DNA from: Amycolatopsis sp. WAC 01376
Lineage (GTDB): Bacteria; Actinomycetota; Actinomycetes; Mycobacteriales; Pseudonocardiaceae
Length of the DNA stretch: 64,000 nt
Direction: 5' to 3'
NCBI RefSeq assembly: GCF_003947415.1
Contig: NZ_QHKL01000003.1
Span: forward strand, 682,001-746,000
In this document: piece by piece, positions 41,344-48,981 of the stretch
Position numbering within the stretch: position 1 is the first letter of the stretch
How the letters are laid out: each line of letters opens with the position of its first letter
Notes under the pieces: generated by a model
The model's database searches: none
Seen by the model: only the letters and a program-made list of their open reading frames with translations
Told to the model about the DNA's origin: nothing
Program-made: the position numbers and the translations under genes

Positions 41344-44300
41344 GTGCCTGTCGGGGAGCTGCTGGGACGCACTCCCCGGCCATCTCGGTGGGCCACCGGC
41401 TGGCGCACGCTCGTGCGCTGGCGGGACTGGAGCCTGCCGGTGAAGCTGTCGGCCGTGACGCTGGTGCCGATCCTCATCGCGCTCGCACTGGGCATCGCGA
41501 CCATCGCCGGCCAGGTCGGCCGGTCCGACGGCTACCAGCGGCTGGACCGGCTCGTCGCGTTGAGCGGGCACATCCGCACCCTCGCCGACGGGCTCGGCCG
41601 CGAACGCACCCAGTCCGCCGCCGGGCTGACCGCGGGCACCGTCGGCGGGACCCTCGAGCTCGCCTCGGCTCGCGCCGACGTCGACACCGCCATTCCTCTC
41701 TACGGCGCCGCCGCCACCCGGGCGGTGGAGAACGAGCCGTCGCTCCGTCAGGCGCGGGAAGCGGCCGCAGCCCAGCTCGACAGGCTGCCCGACATCCGGC
41801 AGCGGGCCTCCTCCGGACAGCTCGACCCCGTCCAGGCGATCGGTGAGTACACCGATGTCACCACCGCGCTGCTGGCCCTCGACACCGCGCTGGCGGCGGG
41901 TGCGGGCCAGGATGTCCTCGGCGGCACTCCCACCGCACTGCACGACCTCGCCGTGATGAAGGAACAACTGTCGCTGAGCCAGGCGCTGGTCTCCTTCGGC
42001 ATCGCCCGGTCGAGTCTCGCGCCGAGCGAACTCGACCGGTTGCGCACCGCCGAACTGAGGCTGGCCGACCGGTTCACCGACTTCCGCGCCGCCGCCTCGG
42101 AGCAGCAGCGCCAGGAGTTCAGCGCCGTCGTCACCGACGAGGCGATGGAAAACCGTGACAGGCTCGCGAAAACCGCGCTCGGCGAACAGGGAACCCCGTC
42201 CGCGCAAGCGTTCCGCTCGTTGTCCGCGCAGGGCTGGACCGACGCCTCGACCGCGGTGATCACCAAGGTCGGCGAGGTCGCGAACAAGTTCGGCGGTGAG
42301 ACCAGCGCGGTCTCTGCCGAACTGGTCGACGACGCCAGCAGCGGCGCGGGTCTGCTCGCGGTCCTGCTGTTCGGCGCGATGGTGCTCGCCGTCGCCGTCG
42401 TCTTCCTCATCACCCGCCAGTTGCTGCGCTCGCTGAAGGTGTTGCGCGCCAGCGCTCTCGACGTCGCCGAGAAGCAGCTGCCCGACGCGGTCCGCAACAT
42501 CCAGGAAGGCCGCTCGCAGGGCACCGACGTGCGGCCGGTCCCGGTCGGCAGCGACGACGAGATCGGCGAGGTCGCCAGGGCCTTCGACAAGGTGCACCAC
42601 CAGGCGCTGCGCCTGGCCACCGAGCAGGCCTCGATGCGCACCGGCTACAGCAACGTGTTCGTCAACCTCTCCCGCCGCAGCCAGAGTCTCGTGCAGCGCC
42701 AGCTGCAGCTGATCGAGCGGCTGGAGCGCGACGAAGAGGACGCCGACCAGCTGGCCACGCTCTTCCAGCTCGACCACCTCGCCACCCGCATGCGCCGTAA
42801 CAACGAGAACCTGATGGTCCTCTCCGGCGCCGAGCCGGGCAGGCGGTCCGGCCAGCCGGTCTCCGCCACCGACGTGGTGCGCGCGGCCGTGTCCGAGATC
42901 GAGCAGTACCAGCGGGTCACCGTGCAGAACCCGCCGCCGGTGCGGCTGGTGGGCTACGCGGCCAACGACCTGATGCGCCTGATCGCCGAACTGCTGGACA
43001 ACGCCACGGCGTTCTCCGCCCCGGAAACCCAGGTGACCGTCGCGACCAGGCTCGTCGAGGACGGCTCGTTCGGCATCGACATCCTCGACAAGGGCATCGG
43101 GATGAACGAGGCCGAGGTCGCCGAGGCCAACGCCCGGCTCACCGAGGCCCCCAACGTCGACCTCACCACCTCACGCCGGATGGGCCTGTTCGTGGTCGGG
43201 CGGCTGGCCAACAGGCACCGCATCGGTGTCTCGCTGCACGGCGGCAAGGACATCGTCGGCGTGCGCGCCACCGTCTCGGTCCCGGCGGATCTCGTGATGG
43301 TCCCGCCCGGCGGGGACCCCGGTCCCGCCACCGGCCCGATCACCCAGCGCCTCGCGCCGCTGCCGCCGCAGCAGCCGGGCGGCCTGCCCCGCCGCCAACG
43401 CCACACGAACGGCTCGCGGCCGGGAACGCCGAACGTGCCGTCGCAGGGCGGCGAGCGCTGGCCGTCGGCGAACGACCTGGCGGGCCACACCAAACCCGGC
43501 GTGAACGGGCACAGTCACACCCAGGACCCGCGGCCGCCGTCGGATCTGGAGATCTCGGGAACGGCGCTGTTCAGCCCGATCCCCAAGGACGAGACGGCAT
43601 CGCCGCCCGCCCGCCCGCCGGCGCCGGAGCCCCGTCGTCCCGAGCCGGAACCCGCCGCGGAGCCCGAGCCCGTCGCGAAAGAGGCGGAGAAGCCCGCCTC
43701 GGTGGAAGGCGAGCTGCCCAGCGGCAAGGAACTGTTCGAAGCCAAGAACAGCACCACGCTGAGCGAATGGTGGAACCAGGCGACCACGCCGCCCCCAGCC
43801 GCGCCCGCGCCCACCGCGTCGGAGACGACGCCGATCTTCGACGAGATGCTCTCGGCGTGGTTCCGTTCGCCCGCTCCGGAAAAGCCCGCGGCCAAACCCG
43901 CGGCGAAGAAGGAGAAGCCGGGGGCGAAGGAACCCGAAGAGAAGAAGACGGCCGAGTCCGCTCCCACCGCCGAGCAGGAATCCCGCACCTGGGACTTCGC
44001 CAGCGACAAGGCCTTCCGCACGGTGCAGGAGGTCTCGCAGAACGCTCCGTCGACCTTCACCCAGGCAGGGTTGCCCCGCCGCCGCAAGGGCGAGCAGCTC
44101 CTGCCGGGCAGCGCGGCGTCGTCGGTCCCGGCCGCCGAACCCACCGCCAAGTCGGAGCTGCCGGTCCGCGACCCGGCGAACGTGCGCGGCAGGCTGAGCA
44201 GCTTCCAGCAGGGCGTCAAGCGGGGGCGCAAGGAGGCGGCGGACAAGACCGCGCCCGCCGAGGCCCTCGCCACCCAGCCGGACGCGACTCCTGAGCCGGA

Positions 44301-44766
44301 AGCGGCACCCGAGCCGCCGAAGGCCTCCGAGCCCGCGAAGGCAGCGAAGACACAGGAGACGGCGAAGACAGCGGAGACATCGGAGACGGCCGCGCGTCCG
44401 GCCCCGCCCGCCGCGTTGCCGAGCCGGAAACCGCAGGCAGCGGAACCGGAACCGGAACCGGTCGCCGCCATCGAGCAGACGGACGCCTGGAACTTCGGCT
44501 CCGACGAAGGCTGGAAAGCAGCCCAAGCGGTGTCCCAGTCTGTCCCCTCGAAGATGACTTCGGCAGGATTACCCAGGCGCCGCCGCGGGGAGCAACTGCT
44601 TCCGGGCAGCGCGGGACCGCCCGCCGGGGCGGTCACCCCCCGACCACAGCGAGACGCGCACGACGTGCGCGGTCGCCTGAGCAGTTTCCAGCAGGGCATC
44701 CAGCGCGGACGGCACCGCACGGCCCAGGCGACCGAAGCCAACCACGAAACCCTGGAGGGTGAATGA
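41344..44766 (+). CDS. cvnA: CvnA: conservon histidine-kinase-like sensor
   Basis: An 1140-residue membrane sensor. TM1 is near residues 35-57, a nitrate/nitrite-sensing (NIT)-type extracytoplasmic domain covers about 60-335, TM2 is near 337-357, then HAMP, a helical dimer region (FQLDHLATRMRRNNENLMVL) and a GHKL ATPase (LIAELLDNATAFSAP, DKGIGMNEAE, GLFVVGRLANRH). The last 480 residues are Pro/Glu/Lys-rich and carry two copies of a conserved module (GLPRRRxGEQLLPGSA ... RGRLSSFQQG). Conservon kinases signal to the CvnB-C-D set instead of a classical response regulator. GTG 41344 is seven bases after AGGAGA. CvnB starts inside the stop codon. Confidence 0.9.
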   Translation: MPVGELLGRTPRPSRWATGWRTLVRWRDWSLPVKLSAVTLVPILIALALGIATIAGQVGRSDGYQRLDRLVALSGHIRTLADGLGRERTQSAAGLTAGTVGGTLELASARADVDTAIPLYGAAATRAVENEPSLRQAREAAAAQLDRLPDIRQRASSGQLDPVQAIGEYTDVTTALLALDTALAAGAGQDVLGGTPTALHDLAVMKEQLSLSQALVSFGIARSSLAPSELDRLRTAELRLADRFTDFRAAASEQQRQEFSAVVTDEAMENRDRLAKTALGEQGTPSAQAFRSLSAQGWTDASTAVITKVGEVANKFGGETSAVSAELVDDASSGAGLLAVLLFGAMVLAVAVVFLITRQLLRSLKVLRASALDVAEKQLPDAVRNIQEGRSQGTDVRPVPVGSDDEIGEVARAFDKVHHQALRLATEQASMRTGYSNVFVNLSRRSQSLVQRQLQLIERLERDEEDADQLATLFQLDHLATRMRRNNENLMVLSGAEPGRRSGQPVSATDVVRAAVSEIEQYQRVTVQNPPPVRLVGYAANDLMRLIAELLDNATAFSAPETQVTVATRLVEDGSFGIDILDKGIGMNEAEVAEANARLTEAPNVDLTTSRRMGLFVVGRLANRHRIGVSLHGGKDIVGVRATVSVPADLVMVPPGGDPGPATGPITQRLAPLPPQQPGGLPRRQRHTNGSRPGTPNVPSQGGERWPSANDLAGHTKPGVNGHSHTQDPRPPSDLEISGTALFSPIPKDETASPPARPPAPEPRRPEPEPAAEPEPVAKEAEKPASVEGELPSGKELFEAKNSTTLSEWWNQATTPPPAAPAPTASETTPIFDEMLSAWFRSPAPEKPAAKPAAKKEKPGAKEPEEKKTAESAPTAEQESRTWDFASDKAFRTVQEVSQNAPSTFTQAGLPRRRKGEQLLPGSAASSVPAAEPTAKSELPVRDPANVRGRLSSFQQGVKRGRKEAADKTAPAEALATQPDATPEPEAAPEPPKASEPAKAAKTQETAKTAETSETAARPAPPAALPSRKPQAAEPEPEPVAAIEQTDAWNFGSDEGWKAAQAVSQSVPSKMTSAGLPRRRRGEQLLPGSAGPPAGAVTPRPQRDAHDVRGRLSSFQQGIQRGRHRTAQATEANHETLEGE

Positions 44767-45215
44767 CCTCGCCGAACCCGGCCCAGCCCCAGCAGAACCA
44801 GTTCGGGTGGCTGGTGAATGACTTCGCCGAGCGGGTGCCCGGAGTGGCGCACGCCGTGGTCGTGTCGGCGGACGGCCTCCTGCTCACCGCGTCCAGCAGG
44901 CTCCCGCTGGACCGGGCCGACCAGCTGGCCGCCGTCGCGTCCGGACTGGTGAGCCTGACCCAGGGCGCCGCCCGGTGCTTCGAGGCTGGCGCGGTCAACG
45001 AGACCGTCGTCGAGATGGAACTCGGCATCATGGTGCTGATGTCCATCAGCGACGGCTCCTGCCTGGCCATCCTCGCCGCCCCGAACTGCGACATCGGACA
45101 GGTCGCCTACGAGATGACGATGCTCGTCGACCGCGTCGGCCAGATCCTCACGCCGGAACTCCGCGCTCAATTGCAGGGCGCCGGTGGGTCGCTGATCGGC
45201 GAACCGGTGGGATGA
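44763..45215 (+). CDS. cvnB: CvnB: roadblock/LC7-domain protein
   Basis: A 150-residue roadblock/LC7 protein: FGWLVNDFAERVPGVAHAVV, SADGLLLTASSRLP and ETVVEMELGIMVLMSISDGS are the typical strands and helices of this GTPase-regulator fold (MglB-like). It probably acts on the CvnD GTPase as GAP or scaffold. ATGA overlap with cvnA. The order kinase-roadblock-DUF742-GTPase is the defining conservon order in streptomycetes. Confidence 0.92.
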   Translation: MTSPNPAQPQQNQFGWLVNDFAERVPGVAHAVVVSADGLLLTASSRLPLDRADQLAAVASGLVSLTQGAARCFEAGAVNETVVEMELGIMVLMSISDGSCLAILAAPNCDIGQVAYEMTMLVDRVGQILTPELRAQLQGAGGSLIGEPVG

Positions 45216-45222
45216 TGTCCCG

Positions 45223-45969
45223 ATGAGCACCGGATCCGGATCCTTCGGCGAACCGCCGGGGACGGGTGAACACCAGCCTCCGCACGCGGGGGCTGCCCAT
45301 GCTGCCGGTTCACGGGACGACGGCACCTTCGCCGACGTCCTGAACGGGTTCACCCTGGATTCGGGCCGTGGTCGTCGGAAGCGCAAGAAGAACAAGCAAG
45401 CCCAGGATTCCCAGCCGGGTGGAGCCCACTCCGCCGGGGAATCGGCAGTCCCGCAGCCGACCGATCAAGGAGACCGCGTGACCTCACTTGCCTCTCCACC
45501 CGACAGCGGCGCAGGCGCCGTCGGGCCGAGACCAGGTGGTCTTTTCGACCCGGGTCCACCCAGCGGCGAGTTCATCATGCCCGCCGTCTTCGAGCAGTCG
45601 CCGTCGCCGCTCGAAGAGACGGCGATCGTCCGTCCCTATGCCCTCACCGGGGGCCGGACCAAGGCGAACTACGCTCTCGAGCTGGAGACGCTCATCTCCA
45701 CCAAGGACCATGTCTCCGCGGGTAGCCTCCCCGCGGTGGCCGCGGACCAGATCGAGTGCGTTTCGATCATCGAAGAGTGCCGCACCCCGCGTTCGGTCGC
45801 CGAGATCGCGGCGACCCTGCGCGTACCGCTGGGTGTGGCACGCGTGCTGATCAGCGACGCGGCGGACGCGGGACTGGTCAGCGTGCACAAGACGATTTCG
45901 GGCAATGACGGCGCCGAGGCACATCTGGTGTTGATGGAAAGGGTTTTGAGTGGACTCCGTCGGCTTTAA
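45223..45969 (+). CDS. cvnC: CvnC: DUF742 protein (long form; second start at 45478)
   Basis: A 248-residue protein whose C-terminal 115 residues are DUF742, a winged-helix fold: IVRPYALTGGRTKANYALEL, ECRTPRSVAEIAATLRVPLG and VARVLISDAADAGLVSVH. The N-terminal 130 residues are low-complexity with a Lys/Arg cluster (GRGRRKRKKNKQ). The ATG at 45223 has only a weak ribosome site. The in-frame GTG at 45478 has AAGGAGA four bases upstream and gives a 163-residue form of normal family size, so both forms may be made. CvnD starts 20 bases before its stop. Confidence 0.88.
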   Translation: MSTGSGSFGEPPGTGEHQPPHAGAAHAAGSRDDGTFADVLNGFTLDSGRGRRKRKKNKQAQDSQPGGAHSAGESAVPQPTDQGDRVTSLASPPDSGAGAVGPRPGGLFDPGPPSGEFIMPAVFEQSPSPLEETAIVRPYALTGGRTKANYALELETLISTKDHVSAGSLPAVAADQIECVSIIEECRTPRSVAEIAATLRVPLGVARVLISDAADAGLVSVHKTISGNDGAEAHLVLMERVLSGLRRL

Positions 45970-46561
45970 GGCACCGCGGGAAACCGCGCCCCCGACCATG
46001 ACATCCGCGAAGATCGTCGTGGCGGGTGGCTTCGGTGCGGGTAAGACGACCTTCGTCGGTTCGGTGTCGGAGATCGTCCCGCTCACCACCGAGGCGATGA
46101 TGACGGACGCCAGTCGGGGGATCGACAACCTCGACCAGACGCCCAACAAGTCGACCACCACGGTCGCGATGGACTTCGGCCGGGTCTCCCTGGACGCGGA
46201 CCTGATCCTCTACCTGTTCGGCACGCCCGGACAGCAGCGGTTCTGGTTCATGTGGGACGACCTCGTCCGCGGCGCGATCGGCGCCGTGGTGCTGGCCGAC
46301 ACGCGACGGCTGGCCGATTCGTTCGCGCCGATCGACTTCTTCGAGGACCGGGGCCTGCCCTACATCGTCGGGGTGAACACCTTCGACGGCGTCCTCGAGC
46401 ACGACATCAACGACGTGCGTGAAGCGCTGTCGATCGACCCCAACATCCCGATCGTCCGCTGTGACGCCCGGGAGCGGGAGTCGACCAAGCAGACGTTGAT
46501 CACGCTGGTCGAGTACGCGATGCGGCAGTGGATCGCCTTGCGTGCCAGCAACGCGAGGTGA
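45950..46561 (+). CDS. cvnD: CvnD: Ras-like/MglA-type small GTPase
   Basis: A 203-residue GTPase. P-loop GGFGAGKTTFVGSVSE, switch II FGTPGQQRFWFMWDDLVRGA and GVNTFDG (NKxD-like, altered to NTFD) with RCDARE as the last motif identify the conservon class. The Lys of NKxD is Thr here, normal for the group. It is the output of the conservon and interacts with CvnB. GTG start at 45950 overlaps cvnC by 20 bases, so translation is coupled. Confidence 0.92.
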   Translation: MDSVGFKAPRETAPPTMTSAKIVVAGGFGAGKTTFVGSVSEIVPLTTEAMMTDASRGIDNLDQTPNKSTTTVAMDFGRVSLDADLILYLFGTPGQQRFWFMWDDLVRGAIGAVVLADTRRLADSFAPIDFFEDRGLPYIVGVNTFDGVLEHDINDVREALSIDPNIPIVRCDARERESTKQTLITLVEYAMRQWIALRASNAR

Positions 46562-46597
46562 ACCTGACGGCGGCAGCGTAGGGGCTGCCGCCCGGTT

Positions 46598-47155
46598 TCA
46601 CCGCGCTTCGTAGGTCAGCAGCACCGAGCGCCCGTCGAAAGTACGGGTGCCGGTCAGTCGCAGGTCCGTGCGCACTCCGCCCGCGAACACCTGCTTGCCG
46701 CCGCCGAGCACCACCGGGTGCACGATGACGTGGCACTCGTCGATCAGGCCGCGGTCGGCGAGCGCGGTGGCCAGTTCGGCCCCGCCCATCAGCAGCAGAT
46801 CCTTGCCGGGCCTGGCCTTGAGTCCGGTCACGCGTTCGGTGAGATCGCCGGCGACGACCTCGGTGTTCCAGTCCGCTTTCTCCAGCGTCCTGGAGAAGAC
46901 GATCTTCGGCGTCTTCCGCCAGATCGGGGCGAACCGCAGGTCGTGCGGGTGGTCCGAGATCGATTCGGCCTGCGGCCAGTACGACGACATCATGTCCCAG
47001 ACCCGCCGCCCATAGGCGAAGGTGTCGGCGCGGTCGACCAGTTCCTGGGAGTGGGCGGACAGTTCGGGGCCCATCTCGGTCCAGTCGAACTCGCCATTGG
47101 GGCCCTCGATGCGGCCGTCGAGTGAGGTGTGGACGGCGTAGACGACCTTGCGCAT
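46598..47155 (-). CDS. Dihydrofolate reductase-like (RibD C-terminal domain) protein
   Basis: A 185-residue protein of the RibD-C/DHFR-like fold: RKVVYAVHTSLDGRIEGPNG, YGRRVWDMMSSYWP and LLLMGGAELATALADRGLID are family blocks, with VVLGGGKQVF near the end. Such stand-alone reductases use NADPH on unknown substrates; a true folate or riboflavin role is not supported by context. The ATG at 47155 is used; the nearest ribosome site is weak. It ends 36 bases from the convergent cvnD stop. Confidence 0.83.
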   Translation of the reverse strand: MRKVVYAVHTSLDGRIEGPNGEFDWTEMGPELSAHSQELVDRADTFAYGRRVWDMMSSYWPQAESISDHPHDLRFAPIWRKTPKIVFSRTLEKADWNTEVVAGDLTERVTGLKARPGKDLLLMGGAELATALADRGLIDECHVIVHPVVLGGGKQVFAGGVRTDLRLTGTRTFDGRSVLLTYEAR

Positions 47156-47291
47156 GGCTTGATCCCTTCGGTGTGGCGCCCGCCTTCCGGGCACCGGACA
47201 CCGAGGGGTCGGAGCGGACGCGGGGTTCTCGACATGGCCCCACGAATTTATTCAAGGGGTAGCGACCGGGCTCGCCACCGTGGGCCCAGGG

Positions 47292-47339
47292 GCGAAGGCG
47301 TCCTTCGGTGCATCGGACGCGGTGAAGGGAGCTTTCACT
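47292..47339. repeat. Two single palindromic arms
   Basis: GCGAAGGCGTCCTTCG (47292-47307) and GTGAAGGGAGCTTTCAC (about 47321-47337) are each hairpin-forming and resemble arms of families C and A. They do not pair well with each other. They may be decayed elements in the 269-bp gap 47156-47424. Confidence 0.5.
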
Positions 47340-47383
47340 TCACCGCCGCCCGGGCTCGCCCGCAATCGCGACTTTTGGCCCCT

Positions 47384-47407
47384 ACGCATTTAGTCCTCTG
47401 GAAGCGT
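47384..47407. repeat. Family B half-element
   Basis: ACGCATTTAGTCCTCTGGAA followed by GCGT is one arm of the family B palindrome (compare 4354 and 25889). The second arm is missing. It lies 17 bases from the stop of the DUF899 gene (minus strand). Confidence 0.65.
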
Positions 47408-47424
47408 CTGACCCGCATGATCGC

Positions 47425-48075
47425 TCAGTACTCGTCGTGCCGTTTCCACCAGTGGCCCGGGCCGTCCGTCCCGCGGCCGGACTCCTCCCACGCCTCCTGC
47501 CGCCCGAACGGCGTCAGGTCGAGGTAACGGAAGGTGCTCACGAACTGTTCGGCGCCCCTGCCGGAGGTGAAGTAGGTGCGGAAGACCTCGTCGCCCTCGC
47601 GCAGGAAGACGCTGATGCCGAACCCGCCGTCGAGACCGCAGTCGGGGTTGAAGTCATCGCCCGCCGTCGAGACCCACGGGATCGTCCAGCCCATTCGCTC
47701 CTTGTACTTCTCGATTTCGGGAAGCGTGGCGGGCGAGACCGCGGTGAACGTCGTGTCGCGGTCGTGGAGGTGGGCAAGGGGGCCGACGTGGTCGATGACC
47801 ATCGAACAGCCGACGCAGCCCGCCTTCTGGCCGGGATTCAGCATGAAGTGGTAGACGATCAGCTGGCGGCGTCCTTCGAACAGGTCCAGCAGCGAGACGC
47901 GGCCGCCCGGGCCTTCGAACTCGTACTTGCCGTCGAAGCGGACCATGGGCAGCCGCCGGCGTTCGGCGTTGATCGCGTCGGTGGCTTTGGTGAGTTCCTT
48001 CTCCTTGATCATCAAGGCGTCCCGCGCGGCCTGCCATTCTTCGCGCGACACGACTTCGGGGAGGGTCGGGGTCAT
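47425..48075 (-). CDS. DUF899 (thioredoxin-like) family protein
   Basis: A 216-residue DUF899 protein with the usual start VSREEWQAARDALMIKEKEL, FEGRRQLIVYHFML, the GCVGCSMVIDH cysteine pair typical of the family and GISVFLREGDEVFRTYFTSG. The fold is thioredoxin-like; activity unknown. The family commonly accompanies ArsR and AHSA1-type genes, as here. Its ATG overlaps the AHSA1 gene stop by four bases. Last gene of a three-gene operon. Confidence 0.9.
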   Translation of the reverse strand: MTPTLPEVVSREEWQAARDALMIKEKELTKATDAINAERRRLPMVRFDGKYEFEGPGGRVSLLDLFEGRRQLIVYHFMLNPGQKAGCVGCSMVIDHVGPLAHLHDRDTTFTAVSPATLPEIEKYKERMGWTIPWVSTAGDDFNPDCGLDGGFGISVFLREGDEVFRTYFTSGRGAEQFVSTFRYLDLTPFGRQEAWEESGRGTDGPGHWWKRHDEY

Positions 48076-48515
48076 CGGTTCGTCTCCTGTCGGGTCAGGT
48101 GTGCGGCGAGGTCTTCGAAGGTTTCGGACCACCCGGCACGGTGGTCGTCGCGGGTTTCCTCGGAGGGGAATTCACCCTGGTGGAAGGTCATTTCGGTCTT
48201 GTCGCCGAGATCGGTGAAGTCGATCGTCACCAGCGTCTTCTCCTCGGGCGAGGACACCCAGGAGAAGGTGAACACCAGCCGTTCGGGGGCGGAGATCTCG
48301 CGATAGACCCCGGCCGAGGTGTGCTCGACGCCTTCGTCGTTGCCGATGGTCGCTCGCCAGGCGCCGCCCTCGGCGAGGTCCATCTGCACGCCGGAGGCGG
48401 TGAACCCCTTGGGGCCCATCCAGTTCGCGAACTGTTCAGGAACCGTCCACGCCTGGAACACCAGTTCCCGCGGCGCGTCGAAGACGCGGGTGATGGTCAG
48501 CTCCTTCTCACTCAT
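48072..48515 (-). CDS. SRPBCC protein, AHSA1 (Hsp90 activator homologue-like) family
   Basis: A 147-residue protein of the AHSA1/CalC-like SRPBCC branch: ELTITRVFDAPRELVFQAWT, WMGPKGFTASGVQMDLAEGG, APERLVFTFSW and EFPSEETRDDHRAGW. These small-ligand binding proteins are encoded in many genomes directly after an ArsR gene of the type found here. Ligand unknown. It overlaps both neighbours (8 and 4 bases), so the operon is translationally coupled. Confidence 0.9.
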   Translation of the reverse strand: MSEKELTITRVFDAPRELVFQAWTVPEQFANWMGPKGFTASGVQMDLAEGGAWRATIGNDEGVEHTSAGVYREISAPERLVFTFSWVSSPEEKTLVTIDFTDLGDKTEMTFHQGEFPSEETRDDHRAGWSETFEDLAAHLTRQETNR

Positions 48516-48846
48516 TCGGCTTGCCTTTCTGGAGTTCGGTCAGGTGCTCGTCGAGACGGTCGAAACCGTCGTCCCAGAACCGGCGGTAGCGCTCGACCCA
48601 GTCCGAGATGTCGCCGAGTGGCCCCGCCTCGAGACGGCAGGGCCGCCATTGAGCCGTCTTACCGCGGCTGATCAGGCCCGCACGCTCAAGGACCTTCAAG
48701 TGCTTCGAGATGGCCTGGAGGCTCACTGGGAAGGGTTCCGCCAGCTCGTTCACGGTGGCCTCGCCGCCGGCCAGGCGCGCCAGAATGGCGCGGCGGATGG
48801 GGTCCGCCAGCGCGGCGAACGTGGCGCTGAGCTGATCAGTGGTCAT
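48508..48846 (-). CDS. ArsR-family repressor of the AHSA1-DUF899 operon
   Basis: A 112-residue winged-helix protein: LSATFAALADPIRRAILARL, VSLQAISKHLKVLERAGLIS and the C-terminal RRFWDDGFDRLDEHLTELQ. No metal-binding Cys pair is seen, so it belongs to the group that senses non-metal signals. It is the first gene of its operon; an AATCA-N6-TGATT palindrome lies just upstream, which suggests autoregulation. Confidence 0.9.
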   Translation of the reverse strand: MTTDQLSATFAALADPIRRAILARLAGGEATVNELAEPFPVSLQAISKHLKVLERAGLISRGKTAQWRPCRLEAGPLGDISDWVERYRRFWDDGFDRLDEHLTELQKGKPNE

Positions 48847-48854
48847 CGCTGCTC

Positions 48855-48870
48855 AATCAGTCGGTTGATT
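48855..48870. promoter_or_regulatory. Candidate ArsR operator
   Basis: AATCAGTCGGTTGATT is an imperfect palindrome (AATCA/TGATT-type ends) centred about 16 bases upstream of the ArsR start. It lies in the divergent gap with icmF and could affect both promoters. Confidence 0.5.
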
Positions 48871-48981
48871 AACCTAGTGGTTGAATATAGTGGTGCCAGT
48901 CGGCATGTCAAGGACGAGTGAGAGCGTCGTCACGCGAGTGGATGGGTTTAAAACAGTCGGAAGTCCAAGTATTTTGGAGAG

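Noticed and set aside
48847-48981. Cobalamin riboswitch before icmF
   Set aside because: No B12-box-like GCCACTG element and too little room; the gap is 135 bases and contains an ArsR operator-like site.
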